Assembly: GCA_903844635.1 (NCBI GenBank)
Contig: CAIMUF010000055.1
Span: 1 to 64,000, forward strand
DNA from: an uncultured Sulfuricurvum sp.
GTDB taxonomy: Bacteria > Campylobacterota > Campylobacteria > Campylobacterales > Sulfurimonadaceae
DNA: 64,000 bases
Direction of reading: 5' to 3'
The first letter of the stretch is position 1. Each line of letters starts with the position of its first letter. This document shows, one piece after another, positions 46,035 through 55,166 of the stretch. The notes beneath the pieces are model-generated. The model did not search any database. It was not told the origin of the DNA and worked only from the letters and a program-made list of their open reading frames with translations. Both the position numbers and the translations under genes were made by a program.

Positions 46035-47006
46035 TTATCCCCGATAAGCGGGAAAGAAGAGTTTTTCGAAACGTTTATTTTCCTGATCGATCGGTTTGAT
46101 CAAATCGGGATAAAATGCATGTATAAGCCATCGGATTCCCATCAGGCGCATAAAGGATGGCGGACGGCTGATGATGTTGAACGGTATGGTGGGGACAGTG
46201 AGGACGTGTCCTGATTTCACAGCCCGAAGAGTCTTGAATTTTGGATTATCTGAAATCGAATCAGCAAAACTTTTTTCCATGGCTACAATGACATCAGGAT
46301 CACAGAGCAGGATCGTTTCCATCGAGACTTTTTCCATTCCGAAATTGGAAGACATTTTGCAGTTGAGGGCATTTTTTCCCCCACTGTAGGTAAAAGGTTC
46401 GAGATGAAAGGACCCGTCACATTCACTTGACATTCCATCCAGCCCTTCGGCGAAGTAGTAGCGGACATCTTTGCGTGCATTTACTTTGGTTTGAAGCGAT
46501 TGGATAAGTCCTAATGTCTCTTGTGTGTAGGCAACAAGCTCACGAGAGCGCTTGGTATTTCCGGTGAGCTTGCCGTAAAGGTTGAATTGGCTTACAAGGT
46601 CATTTATCGAATCGTTGCGCACCATCAAAACAGGAATACCCAATGCAGTAAATTTTTTCAGATGGTTTTCTGCCCCTGTAGCTCCGCCCCACATCAAAAT
46701 GACATCGGGTTTTACGCTCGCTAAAATCTCAAAATTTGGAGTGTTCCCCTGTCCAAAAAAACCGCCGACGATCGGACGGGTTGCAGCAGCACCGACATAA
46801 GGCTTTTGCTCGGACTTGAATTCAGAATTAACTGCTGCGACGAGATTGGGATCAAATGCGATCACGCTCATGGTAAGCGGCGGATGGGCAGCATAGATTT
46901 TCGTTATTTTATCGGGGATGGTGACGACTCTGCCGTAATCATCGGTGAGGGTTCGGGCGTGTGCACTGAAGAGTATCAGAGAGATGAGTAAGAGGAGGGA
47001 TTTCAT
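46035..47006 (-). CDS. periplasmic binding protein of a FecCD/BtuCD-type ABC importer (MolA-like?), copy 1
   Basis: 323 residues, signal peptide (LLLLISLILFSAHA), then a class III binding protein fold of two lobes with a helix hinge: RTLTDDYGRVVTIPDKITKIY, VKPDVILMWGGATG, RYYFAEGLDGMSSECDGSFH and IISRPPSFMRLMGIRWL. It is a paralogue of the protein at 51053: AEGLDG, EC.SFH, RPPSFMR and the LRAVK.G segment are shared. Its start overlaps the ATPase stop as ATGA. Substrate: molybdate, tungstate or a complex is suggested by context. Confidence 0.88.
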   Translation of the reverse strand: MKSLLLLISLILFSAHARTLTDDYGRVVTIPDKITKIYAAHPPLTMSVIAFDPNLVAAVNSEFKSEQKPYVGAAATRPIVGGFFGQGNTPNFEILASVKPDVILMWGGATGAENHLKKFTALGIPVLMVRNDSINDLVSQFNLYGKLTGNTKRSRELVAYTQETLGLIQSLQTKVNARKDVRYYFAEGLDGMSSECDGSFHLEPFTYSGGKNALNCKMSSNFGMEKVSMETILLCDPDVIVAMEKSFADSISDNPKFKTLRAVKSGHVLTVPTIPFNIISRPPSFMRLMGIRWLIHAFYPDLIKPIDQENKRFEKLFFPAYRG

Positions 47007-47794
47007 ACGATTCCTTTGTTAAATGTGGGGATGCACCATGTGTGGCGGTTGTGACTGATGAGGTCGGCGTCGATTCCGTAAACATCACGAATCATAGAGG
47101 AGGTAATGACCTCTTCAGGTTTGCCGTTGGCTATGATCTTTCCGCCATTCATAACGACGACTCGACTGGAAACCATGAGGGCGTGATCGGGGTAATGAGT
47201 CGTTTTTAAGAAGGTGTAGCCCTGCGTGCTTAGTTGAGAAATTAGTTTCAGCAAACGGATTTGGTTCCCGTAATCCAGACCCGACACCGGTTCATCCATG
47301 ATAAATGTGTTGACCTGTTGGGTGAGGGCGCGGGCGAGTAGAACCATTTGCTTTTGCCCACCGCTGAGTTGACCGAAAGGGCGTTGAGCAAGATCATCTA
47401 TTCCGATACGATGGAGTGATTCATGGGCAACTTCTTTATCTTTTGCTGAGGGTGCGGCGAAAAATCCGTGTTTTGCAACCCGCCCCATCATCACCATCTC
47501 CAGTACACTATAGTTGAACGGGACATTGTTGTACTGAGGGATGTAGGCAATATGTTTTGCAATCTCACGGTGAGAATAGCGATTAATGGTTTTGTTATCT
47601 AACCATATTTCACCTTGATTTGGATGGATGAGCTTTAAAATTAGCCGAATGAGGGTGCTTTTTCCGCATCCGTTTGGACCTAGAAGGCTCACTATCTCAC
47701 CGTGATTGAGGGTAAAATCTACTCCTTCTAATACGGATTGTTTCGGGTAGGAAAAATGGAGGTCATTGACCGTAATAATCGGATTTAGTTCCAT
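47003..47794 (-). CDS. ABC importer ATPase (FecE/BtuD/MolC-like)
   Basis: 263 residues. Walker A GPNGCGKST, QYNNVPFNYSVLEMVMMGR (typical of the FepC/BtuD group), signature LSGGQKQMVLLARAL, Walker B TFIMDEPVSGLD, switch TTHYPDH. Translationally overlapped with the permease before it and the binding protein after it. Class II importer ATPases of this type serve siderophores, cobalamin, heme and, in MolBCA of Haemophilus, molybdate/tungstate. Confidence 0.92.
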   Translation of the reverse strand: MELNPIITVNDLHFSYPKQSVLEGVDFTLNHGEIVSLLGPNGCGKSTLIRLILKLIHPNQGEIWLDNKTINRYSHREIAKHIAYIPQYNNVPFNYSVLEMVMMGRVAKHGFFAAPSAKDKEVAHESLHRIGIDDLAQRPFGQLSGGQKQMVLLARALTQQVNTFIMDEPVSGLDYGNQIRLLKLISQLSTQGYTFLKTTHYPDHALMVSSRVVVMNGGKIIANGKPEEVITSSMIRDVYGIDADLISHNRHTWCIPTFNKGIV

Positions 47795-48804
47795 GCTGCC
47801 CTCGCGTTTTTAAGTACGATGATAAAGACGGGGATACCGATAAGCGACGTGAGAATCCCGATGGGTATCTCGACACTTAGCGCCAAACGTGATACCGTGT
47901 CCGCTAACAGTAAAAAGATGGCTCCGACAATCGCCGAAAGCGGAATCAACAATCGATGAGACGGACCAACAGCCATACGGATGATGTGGGGGATGATGAG
48001 TCCTACCCACCCGATCATCCCCGCCATCACGACCGAGAGGGAACTGGCTAATGTCGCGAGGACGATTGCGAGAAAACGTATGAGGGGGACGTTTACTCCC
48101 AACGCTTTTGCCTCTTCATCACCCAGACTGAGAAGGTCGAAGTATTTGGAGAGAGCGACCATCCCCAAGATACTTAGAATCATAGGAATGCTTACGATAA
48201 GGACGCCGTGCAAATCTGCCATGGTTAGGCTTCCCATCAGCCAGTAGACGATGGCTGGGAGGGTACTGTAGGGATCGGCCATGTATTTGATGACCGAGAG
48301 CAGTGCGGTAAAGAGTGAGCCGCTGATGACACCGCCAAGGACGAGCATAATCGTCGAGCGAGAATTACTCACCATACCTCCGATCAAAACTGCGACACCC
48401 ACAGCAACAAATCCAAAAATAAATGCCAACAGCTGAACCACATACCATTGCTCAGAGATGAGCATTCCCAATGCCGCACCGAATGAGGCTCCCGCGAGTA
48501 CCCCTAAAATCCCCGGAGAAACGAGAGGATTGACGAACATCGCTTGAAATGCAGCACCCGATACCGCCAGCGATGAACCGATGAGGATTGCGAGCAATAC
48601 ACGAGGAAGACGGATTTGGAGAATGATGTTATCCAGTAAAGTGTAGGTATCATTACCCGAACCGCCCAAGAGTTTAAACTCTAAATAGCCCATAAAAGTA
48701 TGAAAGTCGATCGGATACTGTCCCCATAAAAGAGAGACAACCATGATGAGTAATAGCACCATCATGGCAGAAGAGAGTATCGAGAACGTTTTGAATCGCA
48801 ACAT
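47785..48804 (-). CDS. ABC importer permease (FecCD/BtuC/MolB-like)
   Basis: 339 residues with about ten membrane helices; family motifs IRLPRVLLAILIGSSLAVSG, NPLVSPGILGVLAGASFGAA, GMIGWVGLIIPHIIRMAVGP and DTVSRLALSVEIPIGILTSL. One permease serves two paralogous binding proteins in this cluster, so the importer is either homodimeric with alternate receptors or the second binding protein works elsewhere. Confidence 0.92.
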   Translation of the reverse strand: MLRFKTFSILSSAMMVLLLIMVVSLLWGQYPIDFHTFMGYLEFKLLGGSGNDTYTLLDNIILQIRLPRVLLAILIGSSLAVSGAAFQAMFVNPLVSPGILGVLAGASFGAALGMLISEQWYVVQLLAFIFGFVAVGVAVLIGGMVSNSRSTIMLVLGGVISGSLFTALLSVIKYMADPYSTLPAIVYWLMGSLTMADLHGVLIVSIPMILSILGMVALSKYFDLLSLGDEEAKALGVNVPLIRFLAIVLATLASSLSVVMAGMIGWVGLIIPHIIRMAVGPSHRLLIPLSAIVGAIFLLLADTVSRLALSVEIPIGILTSLIGIPVFIIVLKNARAAWN

Positions 48805-48812
48805 CGTGTCCC

Positions 48813-51056
48813 TTAGAATTTCAGATTGATACTGCCGTAAAGACCCAAAGGAGCTCCGGTTTGATAGGTAGTAGGTGAACCCGTTGCTACCAAATAGTTG
48901 TCTACAGCATTGATCGTAGCAATGTATTTTTCATTGGTCAGATTGGTCGCAGTGAGACGTAATAGGGCGTTATGAGAACCCATAAACTCAGCGATATGAT
49001 ATGCCATGTCGAAATCTACGACGGTGTAAGCATCTACTTTTTGGGTATTTTGTACATCGCCCCAACGACTGGAGGAATAACGAGCACTTGGAGTAAATGT
49101 CCAATCGCCTAAATGATAGGAGAGAGCCGCTTTTGCCATATACTCCGGTGCATCAGGAAGCTGTTTCCCATCGGTATTGACTGTAGTCGTTGCATTGCTT
49201 GCAAAATTTTGGGTAAATTTATATTGATTGTACGAAAGAGCTACGAGTAATTCAAGATTTTCATTGATCGGTCCGTATGCTGAGAATTCGGCTCCATATC
49301 CAAGTGCATCGCCAACATTGGCAGGATAAGCGATACTGTATTGCGGATCAAAAACATTGGCTTGTTTATTTTGGACAAATGAGACAAAGAGGAGAGGATT
49401 GAGGGTGATCCCTCCCATAGTTGTTTTCATTCCTACATCGATGTTATCCGAAAGTTCCAAATCGAGTTTGTCCCAAAGCTGTTGCAATGATGCTTTAGTG
49501 GCAAAATTAGCGCGATTTGAGACATACGTCGGAAAGAGATTGACATCAATTCCGTATGTACGGGAATAGTCAATGTAAGCAGAGGTCGAGGGGCTAAATG
49601 CATACCCAAGATAGAGTGATGGAATCCACGTTTTAAATGTTTTTGCGTCAACACTGGCGAGTGCATCGGCATTGGTCGTAGCGATGGCGGTATCGTAATC
49701 AGGATTGGCAGCTCCGGTTTGGTTATTGAGTGTATGGCTTTGGAGAGAACCCATTTTGAATGTTTGGTACTGCAATCCGGCAACATAGGTAAAATTATCC
49801 AGTGAACCGCTTGCTTCTACGAAAGGTGCCTGTAAAACGTGGTAATCATTATCTGCAAGAACTGCGTAGCCATCAAATACTAAACTTCCATTGACTACTT
49901 TATATTTTTCCTGATCGCTCGGAGGTCCTGGAGGGAGCTGTTTGTGATACCAATATCCGATTTTCGTTTTCAGTGCCTCCGAAAAGGTATGCTTTTCAGC
50001 AGCAATACTGCCAAAAAGATCGTGATCGATTTCCCAGTTTATGACACGGTTTTTACTTGCATTTCCATCAGGGCTGACACTTGAATACCAATAATCCCCT
50101 TTGTCTTTTTTATAATAGGGCTTGATACTGATAACATCACTACTGCTTGGACGATACTCAATCTCACCCAAAAGTGCCATGGTATTGAAATGTTGTTTGT
50201 TCCAATCGTAATAATTGACATCATTGCTAGCAGTTGGTTTGGTTGTTGCGTAATCTTTGTTGAAATTTACACCAAGGTTTTGTGACTCAGCATAGGAGAG
50301 ATTGTAATAATTATGATGATCGTCGGAGTTGGTGATAGCGGTTACTTTGGCTTTGAAACTATTGTTTGGCTGATAGGTTAATCCGACGGTTCCGTTAAGA
50401 CGTTTTAGATCCCCTTCGCCTTTGGTTTTATCATTGGTGAGTTGAGAAAATGATCCGAATACCGCTACATCTCCGATTTTACCACTGTCAAAACGGACAA
50501 ACGTCCGCATAAAATCATCACTTCCGAAGCTTTGAGAGACTTCAGCACCTGCTTTTGCACGGGCGGAGAGGAGATTCATATCTACTTTACCGATGAGGCT
50601 GGAGAAGCCTAGATTCTTATCCACAGGAAGATACCCTTTGTGCAAGTCGATGGAAGAGACATTCTCCATATCAAGCATCTCTTTTCCGCCACCGGGATTA
50701 CTGGAAATAGGCATTCCATCGATCATAAATACCCCTCCCGGACCGCTTTGTGATTTTCCGCGAATACGGATAGGATCATGATATGAGGGCTCATTAGAGC
50801 CTGCCTGATCAACAGGGGTAAAATTGACTGAGGGAGAAAATGCGATGACCGTATAAGGGTTCATATTTGCCTGAGTGCTAAGGGCTGCGATACTCTTGGT
50901 TGTAAACGTTTGTTTACCTGACGTTTGATTGTTATCGGCGATAAGCTGATCATTATCACTGGACGTATCGGTCACGACAATGCGCTCGATATTGACAGGA
51001 TTGGCCACAAGAATAGCACAAGCGGCAAGTGAGAGGATAAGAATGGATGGTTTCAT
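48813..51056 (-). CDS. TonB-dependent outer-membrane receptor, second copy
   Basis: 747 residues. Signal peptide (LILSLAACAILVANP), plug (NPYTVIAFSPSVNFTP, IRIRGKSQSGPGGVFMIDGM, GFSSLIGKVDMNLLSARAKA), barrel ending YGSINLKF. AGGAG precedes the ATG, which overlaps the upstream binding-protein stop as ATGA. It lies within the FecCD-type importer gene set, which fixes it as the outer-membrane entry for the same substrate. Confidence 0.9.
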   Translation of the reverse strand: MKPSILILSLAACAILVANPVNIERIVVTDTSSDNDQLIADNNQTSGKQTFTTKSIAALSTQANMNPYTVIAFSPSVNFTPVDQAGSNEPSYHDPIRIRGKSQSGPGGVFMIDGMPISSNPGGGKEMLDMENVSSIDLHKGYLPVDKNLGFSSLIGKVDMNLLSARAKAGAEVSQSFGSDDFMRTFVRFDSGKIGDVAVFGSFSQLTNDKTKGEGDLKRLNGTVGLTYQPNNSFKAKVTAITNSDDHHNYYNLSYAESQNLGVNFNKDYATTKPTASNDVNYYDWNKQHFNTMALLGEIEYRPSSSDVISIKPYYKKDKGDYWYSSVSPDGNASKNRVINWEIDHDLFGSIAAEKHTFSEALKTKIGYWYHKQLPPGPPSDQEKYKVVNGSLVFDGYAVLADNDYHVLQAPFVEASGSLDNFTYVAGLQYQTFKMGSLQSHTLNNQTGAANPDYDTAIATTNADALASVDAKTFKTWIPSLYLGYAFSPSTSAYIDYSRTYGIDVNLFPTYVSNRANFATKASLQQLWDKLDLELSDNIDVGMKTTMGGITLNPLLFVSFVQNKQANVFDPQYSIAYPANVGDALGYGAEFSAYGPINENLELLVALSYNQYKFTQNFASNATTTVNTDGKQLPDAPEYMAKAALSYHLGDWTFTPSARYSSSRWGDVQNTQKVDAYTVVDFDMAYHIAEFMGSHNALLRLTATNLTNEKYIATINAVDNYLVATGSPTTYQTGAPLGLYGSINLKF

Positions 51057-52075
51057 TTTTGAGCTCCTAATAGATTTTTGGTTTGTTGGTCATCTAATTT
51101 AACATGTAAGAAAAGGTCATAAAACTCTTTTGTTCGTTTAGTTAAATCTACTTTATATTCTTTGGGATGGAAGAGCTGTGCGAGCCACTGAATACCGATA
51201 ACACGCATAAACGATGGCGGTCGGTCGATCCAGTTAAATGGCTGTACGGGAACGAGGTGAATGCGCCCTGTTTTTACGGCACGGAGGTTTTGCCACATCG
51301 GATCTTCGACCAAATCGTTATAAACAGAGCGGTTTTGGACGATGATGACATCAGGGTTATAGGTGAGAAGGGTTTCAAAACTGATTTTTTCCAATCCTAA
51401 TATTCCGCTTTGCTGACATTTATGGACATTGTTACCGCCCGCAAAATTCATGGCTTCGACATGAAACGATTTATCGCACTCGGTAGACAGACCGTCTAAC
51501 CCTTCGGCATAGTAATAACGAACAGGTTTAGATTTCGAGATGCTTTTGTGTACTTCGTTGATGATTTTTTGAGAATACACGGCTAACTCTTTACCGCGTT
51601 TACTTTCACCTATAGCGTCACCGGCGAGACAAAAAGCTTTAGGCATATCCTTAACTTCGCGAAAGGGGATCATAAAAGTGGGGATATTGGTTTTTTCGAT
51701 CTCATGGGCGACCGTCTGAACCAGCATGTCATCTTGCCATACGAGAACCAGTTGGGGTTTATATGCCATCAGGGTTTCAAGGTTGATATTTTGTCCCCCA
51801 CCGTGGAATGACCCTATCACCGGGAGTGAGAGGAACTTTTTACTCAAAAACTGCTCATTCGCACTGTTGTTTGGATTTTTTGCTTTGAAATTGAGCCCAA
51901 TCATTTTATCGGGGTTGAGGGTATAGAGGAGATAGTTCATCGGCGGTGATGAACCAAATACACGATCGGTTTGATCCGGAAGGGTAACTATTTTCCCCTC
52001 CATATCCTTCATTGTTTTAGCATGCAGTGTGAAGCTGATCAACAGTAAGAGCAGCAAACGTATAAGTGTTGTCAT
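51053..52075 (-). CDS. periplasmic binding protein of a FecCD-type ABC importer, copy 2
   Basis: 340 residues, signal peptide (LLLLLLISFTLHA), same fold and motifs as the protein at 46035: KTMKDMEGKIVTLPDQTDRVF, RYYYAEGLDGLSTECDKSFH, IDRPPSFMRVIGIQWL. The carboxyl tail is longer by about 15 residues. The duplication flanks the receptor-permease-ATPase genes. Start has a good AAGGA site. Confidence 0.88.
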   Translation of the reverse strand: MTTLIRLLLLLLISFTLHAKTMKDMEGKIVTLPDQTDRVFGSSPPMNYLLYTLNPDKMIGLNFKAKNPNNSANEQFLSKKFLSLPVIGSFHGGGQNINLETLMAYKPQLVLVWQDDMLVQTVAHEIEKTNIPTFMIPFREVKDMPKAFCLAGDAIGESKRGKELAVYSQKIINEVHKSISKSKPVRYYYAEGLDGLSTECDKSFHVEAMNFAGGNNVHKCQQSGILGLEKISFETLLTYNPDVIIVQNRSVYNDLVEDPMWQNLRAVKTGRIHLVPVQPFNWIDRPPSFMRVIGIQWLAQLFHPKEYKVDLTKRTKEFYDLFLHVKLDDQQTKNLLGAQK

Positions 52076-52085
52076 GGGAATATCC

Positions 52086-52880
52086 TTAAGATTTTTTGAG
52101 TGAAAACGCGATGGGTATGTTCAAATATGCGGCTTTGGGAAGTGCTGGATAGTCGCCGCTCAACGCTAGGACAGTTTGAATTGCTTTAGCGTCCAAAAGT
52201 ACACTGCCGCTGGAACTGAGAATTTCAGCCTTTTCGACTAAACCATTAGGTCTGAGTAAAAAGGAAACGGTTACCACACCTTCTAATCGAAGTTTTCGGG
52301 CAATTGCAGGATACGTTAGTGAATTTTCAATCATGGCTCGAATGCGTCCCAGTGTTGCTCCATTGATCTCTTCTTGTGAAACGTTCAATTTTGGTAATTC
52401 GTTCGCCAATGTAGCAGGAGTGATTTTAGGAGAATCAATGTCGATAGTATGCTGATTCGAATGAAGTAAATCAGCATACTTTTGTGTGAGATCCGATGGA
52501 GCAACGCTGGGAAGCACTGGAGATGATTTAGGTGTCAACACCTCAAAAGAATCCGCCACAGGAGGAGTGAAAGACGGACTCTTTTGAGAAGTTAAAGCAG
52601 GTGATCTTTTAGAAAGTACATTGTGTACCACAGGAACACTTTTGGAGGATGCTTTTTGAGGTTGATCGGGAGAAATCGCTGATATCGGTGCATAATCAGC
52701 CAAAGAGATCATAACAGGCTCCTCTTTAGGAAGCAAGATAGGATGCTGTGAAGCAAAATAAAGAGCTGCCGCCATAAGAGTCCCATGCAGAGTTACTGAG
52801 GCAGTAAATGATTTGACTTTTAATAAAGAATCGTTATAATGTATCTTATTTGATATAACGTTAGGGTTTAAAAAAATCAT
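52086..52880 (-). CDS. tonB: TonB energy-transducing protein
   Basis: 264 residues from the ATG at 52880, which overlaps the globin stop as ATGA (another ATG lies at 52892). One N-terminal membrane helix with the Ser-x3-His arrangement of TonB (SVTLHGTLMAAALYF), a Pro/Ser-rich periplasmic linker, and the C-terminal TonB domain: RAMIENSLTYPAIARKLRLE, GVVTVSFLLRPNGLVEKAEI, LNIPIAFSLK. No exbB/exbD in the window, so it must use one encoded elsewhere. A ModE-like operator lies inside its first codons. Confidence 0.9.
   Translation of the reverse strand: MIFLNPNVISNKIHYNDSLLKVKSFTASVTLHGTLMAAALYFASQHPILLPKEEPVMISLADYAPISAISPDQPQKASSKSVPVVHNVLSKRSPALTSQKSPSFTPPVADSFEVLTPKSSPVLPSVAPSDLTQKYADLLHSNQHTIDIDSPKITPATLANELPKLNVSQEEINGATLGRIRAMIENSLTYPAIARKLRLEGVVTVSFLLRPNGLVEKAEILSSSGSVLLDAKAIQTVLALSGDYPALPKAAYLNIPIAFSLKKS
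52837..52860 (-). promoter_or_regulatory. ModE-like operator inside the 5' end of tonB
   Basis: Minus strand CGTTATAT-N8-ATACATTA, covering about codons 7-15 of tonB. One perfect half-site with the conserved CAAA in the spacer. Either an internal promoter drives tonB and the importer genes, or the bound regulator blocks elongation. Confidence 0.7.
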
Positions 52881-53440
52881 TGTTTTACCCATATAGACGA
52901 ATACGAGTGACGCTCAATCGGTGCAACAGTCGTTCGACGGTTTATCATCCGAATCGAGAGAGGTTCAATCCAGTTCCAAAACTCTTCGACACACTCTGAG
53001 GGTATTGCTAAATCATTGATCGTTTTTTTGTACATCATCAGCCAAATCTCACGCCCTTTTTCATCGATATTAATATGAAAATGACGCATTCGCAGTGCTG
53101 GGTGACCGTGAACGAGAGTATACGCTTGTTCACCGCCCAATGCCTCTACGAAAAAATCAGCAGTCTTTTCTGTCGCAAAGGCAAACAGTGCATCATCGGC
53201 AGGAAACAAATCTCCGATTGTACTTTTACGCAGCAGTCCATGATGATAACGCACCATCGCTCGAATGTTCTCTGCACCCCACGTTTTGTAAAGGGCATTG
53301 GTCGGAAAAGGGACTTCTGGATAAACAAAATCGATTTTCGCTTCTGCTGTATGAGAATGCTCGCTAGCGGGCTCGAACGGCTTCGTTCCGCAGGCGCTGA
53401 ACTGTGATACGGGTTTCCCATTAGAGGTCATGAATGTCAT
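52877..53440 (-). CDS. truncated (2/2) hemoglobin-like protein
   Basis: 187 residues; the globin core is at about 45-150: AENIRAMVRYHHGLLRKSTIGDLFP, TADFFVEALGG, and HPALRMRHFHINIDEKGREIWL, where the proximal histidine and following residues resemble group II/III truncated globins. Campylobacterota use such globins in nitric oxide and oxygen handling. It has N- and C-terminal extensions. Its stop overlaps the tonB start, so it may be the first gene of the importer operon. Confidence 0.78.
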   Translation of the reverse strand: MTFMTSNGKPVSQFSACGTKPFEPASEHSHTAEAKIDFVYPEVPFPTNALYKTWGAENIRAMVRYHHGLLRKSTIGDLFPADDALFAFATEKTADFFVEALGGEQAYTLVHGHPALRMRHFHINIDEKGREIWLMMYKKTINDLAIPSECVEEFWNWIEPLSIRMINRRTTVAPIERHSYSSIWVKQ

Positions 53441-53556
53441 GTTTTATCCTTTATCTTATGAAATAGGTAGGGCATCAGGGGAGACGACAGGTATTTGAAT
53501 AACCGCAGACAAACGCTTCTGTCACCTCGTCTCATGTTCTATATGTTGTTTTCGTC

Positions 53557-53584
53557 ATTCCCGCGAAGGCGGGAATCCAGCTTT
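53557..53584. repeat. REP-like hairpin between the globin and porin genes
   Basis: ATTCCCGC (53557-53564), loop GAAG, GCGGGAAT (53569-53576), then CCAGCTTT. Same family as the hairpin at 13695. It lies just after the porin stop and may end that transcript. Confidence 0.7.
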
Positions 53585-53597
53585 ATACTTATTTTTA

Positions 53598-55157
53598 TTA
53601 GAAACGGTAGTTTGCTTCGAGACGTAATTCACGATTCGAGGTGTCGTTTCCGTATCCTTCGGATTCAGTGCCGGTATTTCCCATCGCAACGCTTGAAGCT
53701 TTTGATAGTATTTCATTATTTTGGATCATGTAACGTGCTTTAAAATCTAAACTTTTGATGCTTGGAACTTTGTACATAGCATCGATATTCCACTGACGGG
53801 TATCACCATTGTTGTAATAACGATCGGTTGCCCCTTGATAACCCACTTTGGATGGATCACGGTTGTAGTAGCTATAGCTGATAAAAGCACTAAGCCCTGA
53901 TGCAAGCGCGTTGAAGTCGTAATCAAACTGTGCTTTGTAAGCTTTTGTATTAGCATTCCAATCGGTAATTGTCATAGAACGAGTGTAGTCGTAGGTTGGA
54001 AATGCACGCCATGGGGCGATCAAGTCTCCACCATCATCGGTGTGTGAATAAGCGAGGAGTAGTTTTGCAGGTCCATAGTTCGTAACAGCACGGAATGCAT
54101 ACATATAGGTATTGACACTGTTGTCATTATCCCCTTTAAGCTGTACTTTTGATACTGCACCAGCAGGTGATGTTGCTGTCACCGCACCTGTTGCGTATGG
54201 AGATAATCCATCATGTGGTGTGATAATGGCACCTGCTCCTTTATCGAATTGCTGCATATAGCGAGCACCGAAGGTGATGATGGCATCTCCAGCTTCGATG
54301 GCGTAGTTAGCCTCTAACATCCCCTGATCGATAATGTCAGCCCAATGCATTCCCCATGCTTGGATTTCAAGAGAGTCAATTGATTTGTTTTTAGCTCCTA
54401 ATATAACAACTGCTGGGGCATCGTCTTGACCAAATTTAGCTTGATCTGCAACAGAACCTGCTGGAGTAGTAATTCCTGAAGTCGTGTAGTGAGTACGGTA
54501 GTAGTTTTTGATCGCATCGGGAGTGTCTCCTGTATCTGCCATAGAACCGAAATAGGTCATCCCCCGTTCTTTGATCTTATCCGCATAATCAACTTGGATG
54601 GTGGTGTTTGGGAGATCATTGGAAATAGCTTGAGCTCCTTCAACTGCGATAGGGATCATCTTGGTATCATTTGGAGTGATCCATGGATTGGCCATTAAAA
54701 ATCGACCACCTTTGATTTTTGTATTCTCAATATCGTATTGCAGATACGATTCAGCGAGTACCGCATAGCCACTTCCAAAATTGGTAGCCGCTCCCGGTCC
54801 GCGAGCAAATAGATCGGACGCAGTGGTATTTTTAGCATACCCTTTTGTTATACCATTTGTATCATCGGTCGCAATCCCTGTACCGTGAGTGACATAAAAT
54901 CCTGCTCCTGCACTGATTCCGTATAACGGGGCAGTTTTATAGATTAAACTTCCACCGATTGCCATCCCTTCACTGTCAAGATTAGGTTTATTGGGTATCG
55001 CCCATCCATCATTATCTACCCAGTCAGTATTAAAATACTGCATGCGGATACGACCATCAAGTTTCCCCTCTTTAAAAGCTGACGCTAAATCATCTGCAGC
55101 AGTAGCGAAAACTGCCGTCCCTAAAAGTAGTGCTGTTGCAATGCTAAGTTTTGTCAT
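53598..55157 (-). CDS. outer-membrane porin (OprD/campylobacterial porin type) in the modA unit
   Basis: 519 residues: signal peptide (IATALLLGTAVFATAAD), then a strand-rich barrel with FKEGKLDGRIRMQYFNTDWV at the start, SYLQYDIENTKIKGGRFLM, and a terminal ELRLEANYRF ending in Phe. Similar in build to campylobacterial OprD-like porins. The start is 9 bases after the modA stop, so it is expected to be expressed with modA under the ModE-like sites upstream and could admit oxyanions such as molybdate; substrate is inference. Confidence 0.8.
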   Translation of the reverse strand: MTKLSIATALLLGTAVFATAADDLASAFKEGKLDGRIRMQYFNTDWVDNDGWAIPNKPNLDSEGMAIGGSLIYKTAPLYGISAGAGFYVTHGTGIATDDTNGITKGYAKNTTASDLFARGPGAATNFGSGYAVLAESYLQYDIENTKIKGGRFLMANPWITPNDTKMIPIAVEGAQAISNDLPNTTIQVDYADKIKERGMTYFGSMADTGDTPDAIKNYYRTHYTTSGITTPAGSVADQAKFGQDDAPAVVILGAKNKSIDSLEIQAWGMHWADIIDQGMLEANYAIEAGDAIITFGARYMQQFDKGAGAIITPHDGLSPYATGAVTATSPAGAVSKVQLKGDNDNSVNTYMYAFRAVTNYGPAKLLLAYSHTDDGGDLIAPWRAFPTYDYTRSMTITDWNANTKAYKAQFDYDFNALASGLSAFISYSYYNRDPSKVGYQGATDRYYNNGDTRQWNIDAMYKVPSIKSLDFKARYMIQNNEILSKASSVAMGNTGTESEGYGNDTSNRELRLEANYRF

Positions 55158-55166
55158 AAGATATCC

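Noticed and set aside
42963-52892. Reading the TonB/FecCD cluster as an iron-siderophore system
   Set aside because: No Fur-like box was recognised at these promoters, whereas ModE-like sites occur there and modE and mod genes flank the cluster. Iron remains possible but is the less supported reading.
53075-53407. Overlapping plus-strand frames opposite the globin gene
   Set aside because: Antisense shadows of a coherent globin-like protein.
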